Below are positions 1 through 8,561 of a DNA stretch of 64,000 nucleotides, piece after piece (within the stretch, counting starts at the first letter, position 1; every line of letters starts with the position of its first letter). The stretch spans positions 1 through 64,000 of the forward strand of contig NZ_UTBZ01000040.1 in the NCBI RefSeq assembly GCF_900580865.1, given 5' to 3'. This stretch comes from Pseudomonas viridiflava. GTDB lineage: Bacteria; Pseudomonadota; Gammaproteobacteria; Pseudomonadales; Pseudomonadaceae. Made by a program: the position numbers and the translations under genes. The notes under the pieces were generated by a model. It had not been told where the DNA came from and did not search any database. It saw only the letters and a program-made list of their open reading frames with translations.

Positions 1-98
1 TGGAACCACCTGATCCCATCCCGAACTCAGCAGTGAAACGATGCATCGCCGATGGTAGTGTGGGGTTTCCCCATGTGAGAGTAGGTCATCGTCAAGAT
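1..98 (+). rRNA. rrf: 5S rRNA, first copy, 5' end cut by the window
   Basis: The sequence matches bases 222-319 of the complete 5S copy that follows, with one difference (C at 31 against A at 252). It ends with TCGTCAAG, the 3' strand of helix I. The 5' strand lies outside the window, so the gene is partial. It is the end of an rRNA operon whose 16S and 23S genes would lie to the left. Confidence 0.93.
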
Positions 99-107
99 TA
101 AATTCCG

Positions 108-138
108 AAACCCCAATTGCGAAAGCAATTGGGGTTTT
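108..138 (+). terminator. Rho-independent terminator after first 5S gene
   Basis: The arms AAACCCCAATTGC and GCAATTGGGGTTT pair around a short GAAA loop and are followed by a T-rich tail. It lies about ten bases after the 5S end, yet a second 5S gene follows. Transcription must therefore partly read through, or the second copy must have its own source of transcription. Confidence 0.85.
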
Positions 139-201
139 GTTTTAGTAGAAGTAACCGTTTTTGCTGGCTTGTTACCGTGTTGACGGGCCAGATACAGAAT
201 T

Positions 202-319
202 TCTTGACGACCATAGAGCGTTGGAACCACCTGATCCCATCCCGAACTCAGAAGTGAAACGATGCATCGCCGATGGTAGTGTGGGGTTTCCCCATGTGAG
301 AGTAGGTCATCGTCAAGAT
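202..319 (+). rRNA. rrf: 5S rRNA, second tandem copy
   Basis: A complete 5S gene of about 118 nt. Helix I is visible as CTTGACGA at 203-210 pairing with TCGTCAAG at 310-317. The interior is the conserved 5S core and matches the first copy at all but one compared position. The separating spacer of about 60 bp contains no tRNA. Exact ends are estimated from helix I and could shift by a few bases. Confidence 0.93.
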
Positions 320-328
320 TAAATTCCG

Positions 329-363
329 AAACCCCTGTCTGCTAACGCAGGCAGGGGTTTTGT
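329..363 (+). terminator. Terminator of the rRNA operon
   Basis: An inverted repeat CCCCTGTCTGC / GCAGGCAGGGG (one G-T pair) is followed by TTTTGTC. It ends the rRNA operon and faces the minus-strand PepSY gene that stops at 391, so it may work in both directions. Confidence 0.85.
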
Positions 364-390
364 CATTTCAGGGCCTTCAAAAACCAATGA

Positions 391-1569
391 TCAAACAGCT
401 TTACGTGCCTTACTGATACGTCGAGCCTGCCATTTGCGCCACCAGATATAGACGCCAGTTCCCGACAAGCCTGCTATCAAAATACCTAAAACTGCGATCA
501 TCACTTGCCCGGTAACACCAATGATCCTTCCTCCATGTATCGGCAACTGCAGCCGATAAAACTGCTCTCCCAGTGTTCCCTGCCCTGCAATTTCCTGCCC
601 TAACAATCGCCCATCCGTACCATGAAAGAACAACCAGGATTTGCCATGCGCTTCGGTGTCATGCTGTCCAAACCCTGCGCCGTAGAAGTTGTACTCAAAG
701 CTGTAATACAACTCTCCGATCGCCGCTGTCAGTCCTAACCTTTTCCCCTCCTGTAACGCCCTCTCGTACGCCTGTTGATAACTCAATTGCGTCATCCCCA
801 GCTGTGAAGGAGGCATTCGCCCTCGAACCTCATAGACGCTCGGCTCAATCGGTGAAAACAATGAAACCGCAGGCTTGAATACCTGGCTCGGCAAGTTCAT
901 GGCGACGCTGCTGACAGCGATCGGTAGCAGTAACAACCACAGCCATAACCCTCCGGCGCGATGTAGATCGAAGTTGAGCCGGTAGGCGTGCCCACCCTTC
1001 ACCTTCCAGGCGGTCGACCACTTGTTCCAGAATGGCTTTCCTCGCGGCAATGTCAGCCACAGCGCAACGAAGCAATCGATCACCCAGGCAATGGCAACCA
1101 AGCCCATCAACAACAATCCCCAATTACCCGGCAACGTCAGGTTGTAGTGGAATTCAAGAATGAACGGGACAAGATTCTCCCGTTGAAAACAGCACTCGCC
1201 CCAATACCGCTGGCCCTTTTGCTCAGCATTCACCGGATCCAGGTAGAACACCTGATTGCGCTCAGCGAATGGCTTGCCGGTCGCCGGGTCATTGCGCGCA
1301 ACGGCTGCCAGTAACGCCGTATGCCCTGCCTCACTCGGGTACTCCATGTACCAGACCTGCAATTTCGGATGGGCACTTTGCACGGCATCAACCAGATCAC
1401 CGGGAGGCATTCGCTCACCCACGGCAGACGCCGCATAAAACTGCGGATTCAACCATTCATCCAGCTCATGATTGAACGCCAGAATGCTTCCCGTAATCCC
1501 GGCAAGCAGCAAAAAAACCGCAGTGGCCAAGCCGATATAACGATGCAACAACACCAAAAACCCACGCAT
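391..1569 (-). CDS. PepSY-associated membrane protein, putative siderophore-iron reductase
   Basis: 392 residues. The N-terminus (LLHRYIGLATAVFLLLAGITG) is a first membrane helix typical of PepSY-TM proteins. Three further hydrophobic stretches follow around residues 150-175, 205-230 and 355-380, with a periplasmic PepSY-like region between them. Family members such as the FoxB-type proteins of Pseudomonas sit beside siderophore receptors and are linked to reductive release of iron at the inner membrane; that role is inferred here from position. An upstream start at 1611 would run through the hairpin at 1590-1627. The chosen ATG has a good GAGGAAG ribosome site seven bases away. It is the last gene of the fecI-fecR-receptor cassette. 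Confidence 0.85.
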   Translation of the reverse strand: MRGFLVLLHRYIGLATAVFLLLAGITGSILAFNHELDEWLNPQFYAASAVGERMPPGDLVDAVQSAHPKLQVWYMEYPSEAGHTALLAAVARNDPATGKPFAERNQVFYLDPVNAEQKGQRYWGECCFQRENLVPFILEFHYNLTLPGNWGLLLMGLVAIAWVIDCFVALWLTLPRGKPFWNKWSTAWKVKGGHAYRLNFDLHRAGGLWLWLLLLPIAVSSVAMNLPSQVFKPAVSLFSPIEPSVYEVRGRMPPSQLGMTQLSYQQAYERALQEGKRLGLTAAIGELYYSFEYNFYGAGFGQHDTEAHGKSWLFFHGTDGRLLGQEIAGQGTLGEQFYRLQLPIHGGRIIGVTGQVMIAVLGILIAGLSGTGVYIWWRKWQARRISKARKAV

Positions 1570-1589
1570 TGGGACTTCCTCACAAAAAC

Positions 1590-1627
1590 GACAAAGCCAG
1601 CACCTGAACATCAGGGGCTGGCTTTTT
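1590..1627 (-). terminator. Hairpin between receptor and PepSY genes
   Basis: AAAGCCAGC and GCTGGCTTT pair around a loop containing a second small palindrome (CCTGAACATCAGG). The best T-run (TTTTTT) lies on the plus strand. On the minus strand the tail is TTTGTCGTTTTT, so it would attenuate receptor-to-PepSY readthrough rather than block it fully. Confidence 0.6.
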
Positions 1628-1645
1628 TATGCATCGGACAAAGGC

Positions 1646-4150
1646 TTAGAACTGGTAGCTGACCGTTGCCGCGACGTTGCGCTCTTCGCCCATGTAGCAG
1701 AAGTTCAGACTGGCGCAGGAGGCGACGTAGGACTCATTGGTCAGGTTGTTCGCATTCAGACGCACGTCAACGCCCTTCAAACCGACCTTGCCCAAGTCAT
1801 AACCAACCGAGGCATCAAACAACGTGTAAGAAGGTACTTTCATGGTGTTTTCCGCATCCGCCCAGCTGTAGCCGACATACCGCACGCCTCCGCCCAGACG
1901 CAGGCCATCGAGTGTCGCACTGTCGAACTTGTAGTCCGCCCACAACGACGCCATATGCCGTGGCGCCTGCGTTGGTGAGTTGCCCTTGTTCTCGATCACA
2001 TCGGTCGGTGTGCTCAAGGTGCTGATCATCGATTTCGAATACTCGATGTCGGTGAAGGTGTAGCTGCCGAGGACTTTGAGGTTGTCGGTCAATTGCATGT
2101 GCGCTTCCAGTTCCAGACCCTGAGAGCGCACAGCGCCTACCGCGCGATAGAAGTTTTCCTGCGGCAGTTTGGTTGCCAGGTTCTCCTGATCAATACGGAA
2201 CAGCGACGCGGTGAACAGGTTGTCAGTACCCGGCGGCTGATATTTCAGACCGACTTCCCACTGTGTGCCGTCGGTAGGCGCCAAAGGATTGCCGGCGCTG
2301 TCAGCATAGGAGTTCGGGTTAAACGATTCGGAGTAACTGATGTATGGCGCCAAGCCGTTATCAAACAGATACAGCGCGCCGGCACGGCCAGTGAGCTTGG
2401 TGCGTCGATCATTGATCTCTGTGCCAGCCGGACGCCCGGCTTCAGCGATACGGTTTTCGTCCGACGTCTCGACCCAGTCCTGGCGCAGACCCAGCGAGAA
2501 ACGCCACTTGTCCATCTCGATCAGGTCTTGCAGGTAAACCCCGGTCTGCTCCAAGCGCCGTAGGTAGCTGGTCTCGCCATACATGTCGATCGCCGAGTTG
2601 CCATACACCGGATTGAACGCATTGATCGGCGCGAGTCCGCCACTGGTCCAGTCGACCACGGTTTTACGCCGCTGATAATCCGCGCCCATCAGCACTGTGT
2701 GTTTGGTCGCGCCGGTGAAAAATTCGGCCTGGAGCATGTTGTCGACGATGAACGCATGCAGGCGCTCATCACCGCCAGTGTAATAGCGGTTCAGCTCGTT
2801 GCTGGTCGGCGAGGTCCAGCCATAGGCGTAGACCTGATCCATGTTTACTTTGGAATCGAGGTAACGGAAATTCTGCCTTGCGGTGAAAACATCGTTGAAG
2901 CGATGTTCAAACTGATAACCAAACGATTGCTGATCACGCGAGTAACCATCGACGCCCGGCTCACCTTCGAAGAAGTGTGGCGAGATACGGTTGCCGTTGC
3001 GCTGATGAATTGTGCCGTCGGCTGGAACGCCACCGTGGTAACCGCCATCCGGATCGTGTTGCAGGTAAGCCTGCAGGGTCAGCGAGGTGTCCTCACTGAA
3101 ATCGATGCTCAGGGTGGGTGCGAGGGCGAAGCGCTTTTCCTTGTTGTGGTCGAATTGCGTGTCGGACTGATCCGTTAAGCCGATCAGACGATAGGCAATA
3201 CGCTTGTCGTCATCGACCGGGCCGCTGAAGTCAAAACCGACCCCGCGCTGACCCTGCGTACCGACTGTGGCTTGCACCTGATGGTAAGCCTCGTACAACG
3301 GTTTCTTGCTGGTCAGCGCCACCAGACCACCTGGCGAACTGCGACCGTACAGCACCGACGAGGGTCCCTTGAGAATGTCCACGCGTTCGAGGAAATATGG
3401 ATCGACCTGCATGGTGCTGTAAGTGCCGCTGTCGCCCATCGACTTGAGGCCGTCGAGGTAGATGTTGTCCACCGAGCCGTCGTTGAAACCGCGCATCGCC
3501 ACATAGTCATAGCGGTGAGTCGCGCCGTACGGGTTGGTCAGCACGCCCGGGGTGTAGCGCATTGTCTGCGAGACAGTCTGCGAGCCCTGGTCATCCATTT
3601 GTTCGCGAGTGACCACGGACACACTTTGCGAGGTTTCCAGCAGCGCAGTACTGGTCTTGGTGGCGATCTGGCTGTGAGTGGCGTTGTATCCATCCATGCT
3701 GCCCAATGCGTTACCGAGGGCGAAGCCTTTGATGTCGGTGGTCGGCAGGGCCAGTGCTTCGGATTCAGCGAGCGGACGCAGGACATAGCTGCTGCCATCC
3801 TGGCTGACCGCCTCCAGACCGGAGCCACCGAGCAAGTGGCTTAGCGCCTGATCAGTCGAGTACTCACCTTGAACGCCCGGCGATTGCCAACCCTGAGTTT
3901 GCTGCGGGGTCATCGACAACGTGATGCCAGCCTGACGAGCAAACTGATTCAACGCCTCTCCGAGAGGGCCCGCAGCAACGCTGTAGCGATGGCTGACTTC
4001 ACCGCTAGCGGGTGTAGCCGCCATGCTCAAACCAGGCATCACACCGACGCCCAATGCAGTCGAAAACAGCGCAGCACGAATGGCGTGGCGCAGCAGTCTC
4101 GATTCGGCAGTGAAATTCAAAGAGTTCTTACAGGTGGCGCGGACAGTCAT
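1646..4150 (-). CDS. TonB-dependent siderophore receptor with N-terminal signalling domain
   Basis: 834 residues. Basic leader and signal peptide end near residue 45 (MPGLSMAA). An STN signalling domain occupies about residues 55-125 (YSVAAGPLGEALNQFARQAG), then the plug begins with QSVSVVTREQMDDQGSQTV and contains DILKGPSSVLYGRSSPGG, a conserved plug segment. The barrel ends in the aromatic terminus SYQF expected for outer-membrane insertion. The STN domain marks it as a transducer: ligand-loaded receptor signals through the FecR-like protein to the FecI-like sigma factor encoded just upstream. The family is FpvA/FoxA/FiuA-like. A hydroxamate siderophore is likely, but the ligand cannot be read from sequence. 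Two Cys near the C-terminus (CASLNFCYMGEE) resemble a disulfide loop seen in this family. Confidence 0.93.
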   Translation of the reverse strand: MTVRATCKNSLNFTAESRLLRHAIRAALFSTALGVGVMPGLSMAATPASGEVSHRYSVAAGPLGEALNQFARQAGITLSMTPQQTQGWQSPGVQGEYSTDQALSHLLGGSGLEAVSQDGSSYVLRPLAESEALALPTTDIKGFALGNALGSMDGYNATHSQIATKTSTALLETSQSVSVVTREQMDDQGSQTVSQTMRYTPGVLTNPYGATHRYDYVAMRGFNDGSVDNIYLDGLKSMGDSGTYSTMQVDPYFLERVDILKGPSSVLYGRSSPGGLVALTSKKPLYEAYHQVQATVGTQGQRGVGFDFSGPVDDDKRIAYRLIGLTDQSDTQFDHNKEKRFALAPTLSIDFSEDTSLTLQAYLQHDPDGGYHGGVPADGTIHQRNGNRISPHFFEGEPGVDGYSRDQQSFGYQFEHRFNDVFTARQNFRYLDSKVNMDQVYAYGWTSPTSNELNRYYTGGDERLHAFIVDNMLQAEFFTGATKHTVLMGADYQRRKTVVDWTSGGLAPINAFNPVYGNSAIDMYGETSYLRRLEQTGVYLQDLIEMDKWRFSLGLRQDWVETSDENRIAEAGRPAGTEINDRRTKLTGRAGALYLFDNGLAPYISYSESFNPNSYADSAGNPLAPTDGTQWEVGLKYQPPGTDNLFTASLFRIDQENLATKLPQENFYRAVGAVRSQGLELEAHMQLTDNLKVLGSYTFTDIEYSKSMISTLSTPTDVIENKGNSPTQAPRHMASLWADYKFDSATLDGLRLGGGVRYVGYSWADAENTMKVPSYTLFDASVGYDLGKVGLKGVDVRLNANNLTNESYVASCASLNFCYMGEERNVAATVSYQF

Positions 4151-4237
4151 TGTAGGTTTCCGTAGGCAGTCGCGAAGGCTGAATTGAAGTGCTTACTGAC
4201 TAAGCCGGACTGGCTGCAAAAACCCGCCAAAAGAATT

Positions 4238-5239
4238 TCAGACCGCACGTTCCAGAGTCACCCACCAACGCGTGCGATAGCGCACTTGCACCGGCAACGT
4301 CTGCGGCAGAATCGCCAGCAGTTTGTCGGTGTCTTCCAGACGGAATACGCCGGACAGGCGCAGTTCCGCCACTTGCGACGCACAGTTCAGAAAGCCCTGA
4401 CGATAACGCGCGACTTCGGCGAGAAAGTCGCCCAGACGCATATTGCGCGTGACGATCAAACCGTCGATCCAGGCGCCAGCATCCATATCCAGCGTCGGAG
4501 CCGGGCGTACCTGGTGGCGGTCGATCAGATAACTCTGCCCGGCAAGTGCTTCTACCGATGTGCCGCCGGAGTGGATGGCCACCTGGCCATGGGTGACGCT
4601 GAGCCGCGTGCAGTCATGTTCCTGACGCAGGATGAATCGGGCATGGACGGGTTCATAAGTGCCGTGACGGTTTTGTACACGCAGCGGCCGATCAAACGGC
4701 GCGCCCTCGTCGGAGCCACCACACGTGACAATGATTTCACCGCGAGTCAGCTTGATCAGGCGCTGTTGCGCCGTGTAATCCAGATCCACTGCACTGGCAG
4801 TGTTCAACTCGATCCGCGTGCCATCCGGCAACTGGAAGCCGCGTCGCTCACCCGTCGCGGTGGCGTAATCGGCACTCCATTGCTGCCACGCAGCAGTATC
4901 TTTGGCCAACCAGGCGGCGGAACCCATCAGCAAGGCGCCAGACAATAGCTTCAACGCCTGTCGCCGGCCCAAACCCTGCGCACTGTTTTCCAGGGTGTTG
5001 AACGCCACTTGCGCACCGGGCACCGCACGCAGGTTATTGCTCAACTCGGCTTGCAGCGACTGCACCCGTTGCCAGGCCAGTTCATGCTCGTGGTGTTCGG
5101 CGCGCCATTGTTCGCACTGGCGATTCAAACGTGAGTTGCCATGGTTATTGCGCAAGCGCAGCAGCCAATGGATGGCTTGTTTGACCACTTGTTGCTGTGG
5201 CTCTGAACGGCGCCCGAGCGCGGCGTTATCCACAGGCAT
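4238..5239 (-). CDS. FecR-family anti-sigma/sigma regulator
   Basis: 333 residues. The cytoplasmic N-terminal domain (about 15-75, WLLRLRNN.. WRAEHHEHELAWQRV) is the DUF4880-type segment that holds the sigma factor. One membrane helix lies at about 97-113 (LLSGALLMGSAAWLA), preceded by a twin arginine at 92-93. The periplasmic FecR domain (about 135-235) and STN-contacting C-terminal part follow. The role is to hold or activate the FecI-like factor depending on receptor occupancy. Its start codon overlaps the stop of the sigma gene by one base (TGATG), so translation is probably coupled. The receptor gene follows after 87 bp, which should contain the promoter recognised by the sigma factor. 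Confidence 0.92.
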   Translation of the reverse strand: MPVDNAALGRRSEPQQQVVKQAIHWLLRLRNNHGNSRLNRQCEQWRAEHHEHELAWQRVQSLQAELSNNLRAVPGAQVAFNTLENSAQGLGRRQALKLLSGALLMGSAAWLAKDTAAWQQWSADYATATGERRGFQLPDGTRIELNTASAVDLDYTAQQRLIKLTRGEIIVTCGGSDEGAPFDRPLRVQNRHGTYEPVHARFILRQEHDCTRLSVTHGQVAIHSGGTSVEALAGQSYLIDRHQVRPAPTLDMDAGAWIDGLIVTRNMRLGDFLAEVARYRQGFLNCASQVAELRLSGVFRLEDTDKLLAILPQTLPVQVRYRTRWWVTLERAV

Positions 5240-5739
5240 CAGCTTTCGTACCGCAGCACATAACAGTGATACAGCGCGTCGGCGATGTAACGCTCAACCG
5301 AGCGCAATGACAGGCCCATCTGCTCGGCGATCTGCTTGTGGGTCAATCCTTCGCACTGCGCCAGCAGAAACGCCTGACGCACTTTCGGCTTCAGGCCTTC
5401 AAGCATGCGCGCGATGCTTTCCAGCAACTCGATGACCAGCGCCCGGGCTTCGGCGCTCGGTGTTTCGGCTTCGGGCAAATGTGCGATCGTTTCGAGGTAG
5501 GCGCGTTCGATTTCCTCACGGCGCCAATGGTCGATCACCAACCCGCGAGCGATGGTACGCAGGAAGGCGCGAGGCGCTTTGAGTTCGAGACGTTCGGTGC
5601 GTTGCAGCAGGCGGACGAAGGTGTCCTGAGCCAGATCCGCTGCATCCGCCGCGTTGCCCAGCCGGGCGCGCAGCCAAGCGTTAAGCCAGCCGTGATGACT
5701 ACTGTAAAGCGCCTGTACAGCAAACTCAGGTGAGGACAT
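5239..5739 (-). CDS. FecI-like ECF sigma factor
   Basis: 166 residues from the ATG at 5739; a GTG at 5754 is possible but lies only 4 bp from the Fur-like box. Region 2 is visible as DAADLAQDTFVRLLQR and PRAFLRTIARGLVIDHWRRE, region 4 as LTHKQIAEQMGLSLRSVERYI. Size and motifs fit iron-starvation sigma factors. These sigma factors respond to siderophore binding by the cognate receptor and transcribe that receptor gene. Neither candidate start has a strong ribosome site. Transcription of fecI-like genes is usually Fur-repressed, which fits the box directly upstream. Confidence 0.93.
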   Translation of the reverse strand: MSSPEFAVQALYSSHHGWLNAWLRARLGNAADAADLAQDTFVRLLQRTERLELKAPRAFLRTIARGLVIDHWRREEIERAYLETIAHLPEAETPSAEARALVIELLESIARMLEGLKPKVRQAFLLAQCEGLTHKQIAEQMGLSLRSVERYIADALYHCYVLRYES

Positions 5740-5757
5740 GAACGCGAACGTCACAAA

Positions 5758-5772
5758 TGATAATTAGTCGCA
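5758..5772. promoter_or_regulatory. Fur box before the FecI-like gene
   Basis: TGATAATTAGTCGCA matches the 7-1-7 Fur consensus TGATAATnATTATCA at 11 of 14 defined positions, with a perfect left half. It sits 19 bp before the preferred ATG of the sigma gene, where iron-loaded Fur would block transcription. Confidence 0.7.
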
Positions 5773-5901
5773 TTGTCAGCAAGGGTTACAGAATTTGCAA
5801 CTGCCGCTCGAATAATGGCCTTGAAAAATGTTGCGGCGAACGCTCTGGCACGCCGTTCGGCGGGAATCTGCCAGAAATGCCATCCATTTCCCGCACAACC
5901 C

Positions 5902-5928
5902 TAAGATTTCTCCGACATGTGCCGACAG
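5902..5928 (+). promoter_or_regulatory. FliA (sigma-28) type promoter of the chemoreceptor gene
   Basis: TAAG, then exactly 15 bases, then GCCGACAG. The motility sigma consensus is TAAA-N15-GCCGATAA, so this matches 3 of 4 and 6 of 8 positions with the correct spacer. It lies about 115 bp before the start codon of a chemoreceptor gene, the class of gene FliA normally drives. Confidence 0.6.
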
Positions 5929-6043
5929 ACTGGTGAGACATGCGTGCACCAAAGTAGAGCGGCCAGAAGAACGCTGCCTGCGCTGTACATGGAATGTTGC
6001 ATCCGGAACGCATCCCCACTTTTCGCATAAGAAGTCCCATGAA

Positions 6044-7924
6044 ATGAATCTCAAGTTCAGCCATAAAATCCTGTTGGCCGCCTCGGGCGTCGTGGTCCTG
6101 GCGTTCGCGCTGTTCACCCTCTACAACGACTACCTGCAGCGAAACACCATTCGCCAGAACCTTCAGTCCTCCGTGCAGCAGGCCGGTGATCTGACCGCCA
6201 GCAGCGTGCAGAACTGGATGAGCGGGCGGATTCTGGTGCTGGAAAACCTCGCGCAGAACGTTGCCCATCAGGGCAAGGACGCGGATTTCCCGGGTCTGGT
6301 CGATCAACCAGCCTTCACCTCGAACTTCCAGTTCACCTATGTCGGACAGGCCAACGGTGTGTTCACTCAGCGCCCTGACGCGAAGATGCCGGACGGTTAC
6401 GACCCACGTCAGCGTCCTTGGTACAAACAGGCCGTGGTCGCTGACAAAACCATGCTGACGCCGCCGTACATGGCTGCCGTTGGCGGGCTGGTGGTGACCA
6501 TCGCCATGCCAGTGAAAAAGAACGGCGAACTGCTCGGTGTGGTCGGTGGTGACCTGAGCCTGGAAACCCTGGTGAAGATCATCAATTCGGTGGACTTCGG
6601 TGGCCTCGGCCATGCGTTTCTGGTCAGCGCCGACGGCCAGGTGATCGTCAGCCCGGACAAAGATCAGGTCATGAAAAACCTCAAAGACATCTATCCGAAC
6701 ACCAGCGTGCGCATCGAGAAGGGTAACCAGAACGTCGTGCTCAATGGCCAGGAACGCATTCTGTCGTTCACTCCGGTCAGCGACCTGCCGAATGCGCAGT
6801 GGTACATCGGTCTGTCGATCGATCGCGACAAGGCCTACGCCGCCCTCAGCCAATTCCGCACCTCGGCACTGATCGCGATGTTCGTAGCCGTAGCCGCCAT
6901 TGCCTTGCTGCTGAGCCTGTTGATCAACGTGTTGATGCGTCCGCTGACCACCATGGGCCGCGCGATGCAGGACATTGCTCAGGGTGAAGGCGACCTGACC
7001 CGTCGTCTGGTGGTCGAGAGCAAAGACGAGTTCGGTGAATTGGGTAGTGCGTTCAACCAGTTCGTTGAACGGATTCACGCTTCGATTTCCGAAGTGTCGT
7101 CGGCAACCCGCCACGTGCATGATTTGTCGCAACGCGTAATGGCCTCGTCCAACGCCTCGATCGTCGGTTCTGACGAACAAAGCGCGCGCACCAATAGCGT
7201 GGCTGCCGCGATCAACGAGTTGGGCGCCGCCACTCAGGAAATCGCCCGGAACGCCGCCGATGCTTCGCAGCATGCCAGCGGCGCGAGCGAGCAGGCCGAT
7301 GACGGTCGTCAGGTGGTCGAGCAAACCATTCTGGCGATGACCGAGTTGTCGCAGAAGATCAGCCTGTCGTGCACGCAGATCGAAACCCTGAACGCCAGCA
7401 CCGACAACATTGGCCACATCCTTGATGTGATCAAAGGCATCTCGCAGCAGACCAACCTGCTGGCGCTCAACGCCGCGATCGAAGCGGCGCGTGCCGGTGA
7501 AGCCGGGCGTGGTTTTGCCGTGGTGGCGGACGAGGTGCGTAACCTTGCCCACCGCACGCAGGAGTCGGCAGAAGAGATCCACAAGATGATCACCTCGCTG
7601 CAGGTCGGTTCGCGCGAAGCGGTGACCACGATGAACGCCAGTCAGGCGTCCAGCGAGCAGAGCGTGGAAGTGGCCAATCAGGCCGGTTTGCGTCTGGTCA
7701 GCGTGACCCAGCGCATCGGTGAAATCGACGGCATGAACCAATCGGTGGCCGCGGCCACTGAAGAGCAGACCGCTGTGGTGGAAACCCTCAACGTCGACGT
7801 CAATCAGATCAACCTGCTGAACCAGCAGAGCGTGGCCAACCTCAACGAGACGTTGAAGGATTGTGATGCGTTGTCGCAGCAGGCCAATCGCCTGAAGCAA
7901 CTGGTCGACAGCTTCAAAATCTGA
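6044..7924 (+). CDS. Methyl-accepting chemotaxis protein, dCache amino-acid sensor type
   Basis: 626 residues. Membrane helix 1 at about 8-26, periplasmic dCache domain at about 30-270, helix 2 at about 276-300, then HAMP and a signalling hairpin with the conserved tip [17 protein letters not shown]. The ligand pocket shows Y119, R122, R124, W126, Y127 (YDPRQRPWY) and D170, the pattern that defines amino-acid-binding dCache receptors such as PctA. It therefore probably senses amino acids, although the exact ligands cannot be told. The start at 6044 places the positively charged N-terminus directly before helix 1; upstream codons give no sensible protein. A two-codon ORF (ATGAAATGA) overlaps the start codon. 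The gene stands alone behind a FliA-like promoter and before a BIME. Confidence 0.93.
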   Translation: MNLKFSHKILLAASGVVVLAFALFTLYNDYLQRNTIRQNLQSSVQQAGDLTASSVQNWMSGRILVLENLAQNVAHQGKDADFPGLVDQPAFTSNFQFTYVGQANGVFTQRPDAKMPDGYDPRQRPWYKQAVVADKTMLTPPYMAAVGGLVVTIAMPVKKNGELLGVVGGDLSLETLVKIINSVDFGGLGHAFLVSADGQVIVSPDKDQVMKNLKDIYPNTSVRIEKGNQNVVLNGQERILSFTPVSDLPNAQWYIGLSIDRDKAYAALSQFRTSALIAMFVAVAAIALLLSLLINVLMRPLTTMGRAMQDIAQGEGDLTRRLVVESKDEFGELGSAFNQFVERIHASISEVSSATRHVHDLSQRVMASSNASIVGSDEQSARTNSVAAAINELGAATQEIARNAADASQHASGASEQADDGRQVVEQTILAMTELSQKISLSCTQIETLNASTDNIGHILDVIKGISQQTNLLALNAAIEAARAGEAGRGFAVVADEVRNLAHRTQESAEEIHKMITSLQVGSREAVTTMNASQASSEQSVEVANQAGLRLVSVTQRIGEIDGMNQSVAAATEEQTAVVETLNVDVNQINLLNQQSVANLNETLKDCDALSQQANRLKQLVDSFKI

Positions 7925-7937
7925 TTTTTCAGATTGG

Positions 7938-8047
7938 AGACCGCGTTATCGTTCTTCGCGAGCAGGCTCGCTCCCACAAATTGACCGCGTTCCTACAGAA
8001 GGAATGCAATCAAAATGTGGGAGCGAGCCTGCTCGCGAAAGCGGTCT
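7938..8047. repeat. BIME/REP inverted pair
   Basis: Arms of 24 bp at 7955-7978 and 8016-8039 are perfect inverted copies (TTCGCGAGCAGGCTCGCTCC...). Outer arms AGACCGC and GCGGTCT extend the structure. It lies between the convergent chemoreceptor and mgoD-like genes and could terminate both. The same element recurs at 42120, 45160, 49106, 54291 and 62120. Confidence 0.9.
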
Positions 8048-8071
8048 GACAATCACCGCAAAGCCGAAGCC

Positions 8072-8539
8072 TTAAACAAACAGCTTCAGCACATTCCCCA
8101 TCGCATCATCCGCAAACCCCTGCACAAACTCCTTGAATCCCGGCAACGCCTCCTCACCGCCCGAAGCCGGCTCGGCAATGATCGTCCACGTTGCCCGAGA
8201 CTTACCCGCGCCCAGCGATTCGACATTCATTGCCGCCCAGAGATTGGCCACCCCCAACGTGTTGTAAATCGTCGTCCAGGTCATGCTTCGCGCGTGCTCA
8301 TCGCGGGAGTTGAGTTGTTCAACCACCAAGTTGCCATCCTTGAAGAACTTCTTGCGCAGTGAGGACACGCCCTCACCGGTCATTTCGATGTGCGACAGCG
8401 CCGGAATGAAACGGTCGAAACCGCCGAAATCGCCGACCACCGCCCAGACCTGCGCCGCGTCCGTGGGCACTTCCACCGACGACACTACGTGGCAGCCATG
8501 CGGATTTTTGATCAGGGTGTCCGGTTGCAAATTGCTCAT
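8072..8539 (-). CDS. mgoD: SRPBCC (START/Bet v1-like) protein, MgoD/PvfD-like
   Basis: 155 residues of polyketide-cyclase/dehydrase type. The opening VVSSVEVPTDAAQVWAVVGD and FDRFIPALSHIE are the first strand and helix of a helix-grip fold, and SRATWTIIAEP is a later core strand. It has a strong ribosome site (AAGGAG) and lies 22 bp after the NRPS gene. In the mgo/pvf clusters the fourth gene encodes such a protein and modulates production of the signal molecule; no catalytic residue can be assigned. The symbol rests on operon order (B, C, A, D) plus fold, not on a search. Confidence 0.8.
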   Translation of the reverse strand: MSNLQPDTLIKNPHGCHVVSSVEVPTDAAQVWAVVGDFGGFDRFIPALSHIEMTGEGVSSLRKKFFKDGNLVVEQLNSRDEHARSMTWTTIYNTLGVANLWAAMNVESLGAGKSRATWTIIAEPASGGEEALPGFKEFVQGFADDAMGNVLKLFV

Positions 8540-8561
8540 GGTGTTGCTCCTTTTTGTTGGA

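Noticed and set aside
5865..5885. A possible sigma-54 promoter (TGGCACG...) upstream of the chemoreceptor.
   Set aside because: The distance between the GG and GC elements is one base too long and the second element is poor; the FliA-type site fits much better.
5786..7900. A 704-codon minus-strand frame opposite the chemoreceptor gene.
   Set aside because: Composition is rich in His, Arg and Gln with no domain. The plus strand has an unmistakable chemoreceptor with all expected regions.
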